Made by a program: the position numbers and the translations under genes
Notes under the pieces: model-generated
The model's input: the letters and a program-made list of their open reading frames with translations, nothing else
What the model was told of the DNA's origin: nothing
Databases searched by the model: none
Part shown: positions 5,650 to 6,038 of the stretch, piece by piece
Layout of the letters: each line of letters begins with the position of its first letter
Position numbering within the stretch: the first letter of the stretch is position 1
NCBI GenBank assembly: GCA_965365465.1
Contig: CBDUBU010000259.1
Span: forward strand, 1 to 6,038
Source of the DNA: CBDUBU01 sp965365465
GTDB taxonomy: Bacteria; Bacteroidota; Rhodothermia; Rhodothermales; DASSAV01
DNA: 6,038 nucleotides
Reading direction: 5' to 3'

Positions 5650-6038
5650 ATGGTCTTTTATGACGTGATTATTGTAGGGGCAGGCCCCGCCGGGCTTAGC
5701 GCGGCCCTGTTGCTCGGCAGGTGCCGCCGAAATGTGCTGGTGTTCGATGCTGGTAAGCCCCGCAATGCTGCATCGAATGCGTTGCATGGCTATCTCACCC
5801 GCGACGGGATCTCTCCGAAAGAGTTTCTGGAAATCGGAAGAGCGCAACTCGCACAGTACGAAAACGTCGCCGTGCGGGATGGGGTGGTCGTGGATGCCTG
5901 TAAAACAGAGGAAGGGTTTGAAGTGACGCTGGAATACCAGACGCGCTACTGCGCGCGCAAGTTGCTTCTGGCTACCGGGGTTGTCGATGAGGCCCCGGAA
6001 CTGGAGGGCATGGCGGAACTCTACGGAAAAAGCGTCCA
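5650..6038 (+). CDS. Thioredoxin reductase-like FAD/NAD(P)-dependent oxidoreductase, N-terminal part (3' end outside window)
   Basis: Flavoprotein of the pyridine-nucleotide oxidoreductase superfamily. The first 129 residues are visible and the frame is still open at the window end; relatives have about 300 residues. The FAD-binding Rossmann motif 'DVIIVGAGPAGLSAALLL' begins at residue 5 (Gly10, Gly12, Gly15). It is followed by 'VLVFDAGKPRNAAS' and 'HGYLTRDGISPKEFL', characteristic of thioredoxin-reductase-like proteins rather than larger disulfide reductases. The second FAD-contact motif 'LLLATGVVDEAPELEG' lies at about 105-120. The NADPH domain and any redox-active Cys pair would lie beyond the window, so thioredoxin reductase activity cannot be judged. 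The ATG at 5650 is chosen because the Rossmann strand begins directly after it. A purine-rich GAGAAAGG lies immediately upstream but very close. The 30-bp gap to the carbonic anhydrase gene suggests co-transcription. Confidence 0.9.
   Translation, partial: MVFYDVIIVGAGPAGLSAALLLGRCRRNVLVFDAGKPRNAASNALHGYLTRDGISPKEFLEIGRAQLAQYENVAVRDGVVVDACKTEEGFEVTLEYQTRYCARKLLLATGVVDEAPELEGMAELYGKSV

Noticed and set aside
5053..5847. Minus-strand open frame of 264 codons opposite the carbonic anhydrase and oxidoreductase genes.
   Set aside because: Both plus-strand genes have clear family motifs; the antisense product is His/Arg-rich and unrecognisable.

Overview
The window looks like ordinary chromosome from a fairly GC-rich member of the Bacteroidota/Rhodothermota group. 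This is inferred from the two-half FtsX/MacB-type permease with its 'ADPVKSLRFE' tail, from the MutS type, from start codons without a Shine-Dalgarno match, and from promoter-like sites resembling the Bacteroidota -33/-7 pattern. No rRNA or other species marker is present, so the assignment is tentative.

Layout. Positions 1-1267 (+) hold the C-terminal half of an ABC transporter permease. Only 12 bp later, and convergent with it, lies a HigB/HigA type II toxin-antitoxin operon on the minus strand (higB 1651-1944, higA 1280-1642). Immediately behind the toxin promoter, at 1991-2071 (+), is an orphan copy of the last 26 codons plus stop of a permease gene. It is about 88% identical to the 3' end of the intact permease, differs only by transitions (mostly silent), and is followed at 2093-2117 by a probable intrinsic terminator. 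The toxin-antitoxin module is therefore bracketed by two diverged copies of the same permease 3' end. This suggests that it replaced most of a tandem paralogue, or arrived with a substitute gene end.

Positions 2118-2294 are a non-coding leader with several inverted repeats and a possible mutS promoter. mutS (2295-4991) is complete, with all expected mismatch-repair domains and a beta-clamp-binding motif. After a 91-bp gap come a gamma-class carbonic anhydrase-like protein (5083-5619) and, 30 bp further, the N-terminal part of a thioredoxin-reductase-like FAD oxidoreductase (5650 to the window end). The last three genes share a strand and may be partly co-transcribed, but they have no obvious common pathway.

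I found no CRISPR array, tRNA, rRNA, transposase or integrase. The most unusual part is the junction region 1187-2117. The remainder is conventional housekeeping sequence, and I do not see a clearly new biological system here.
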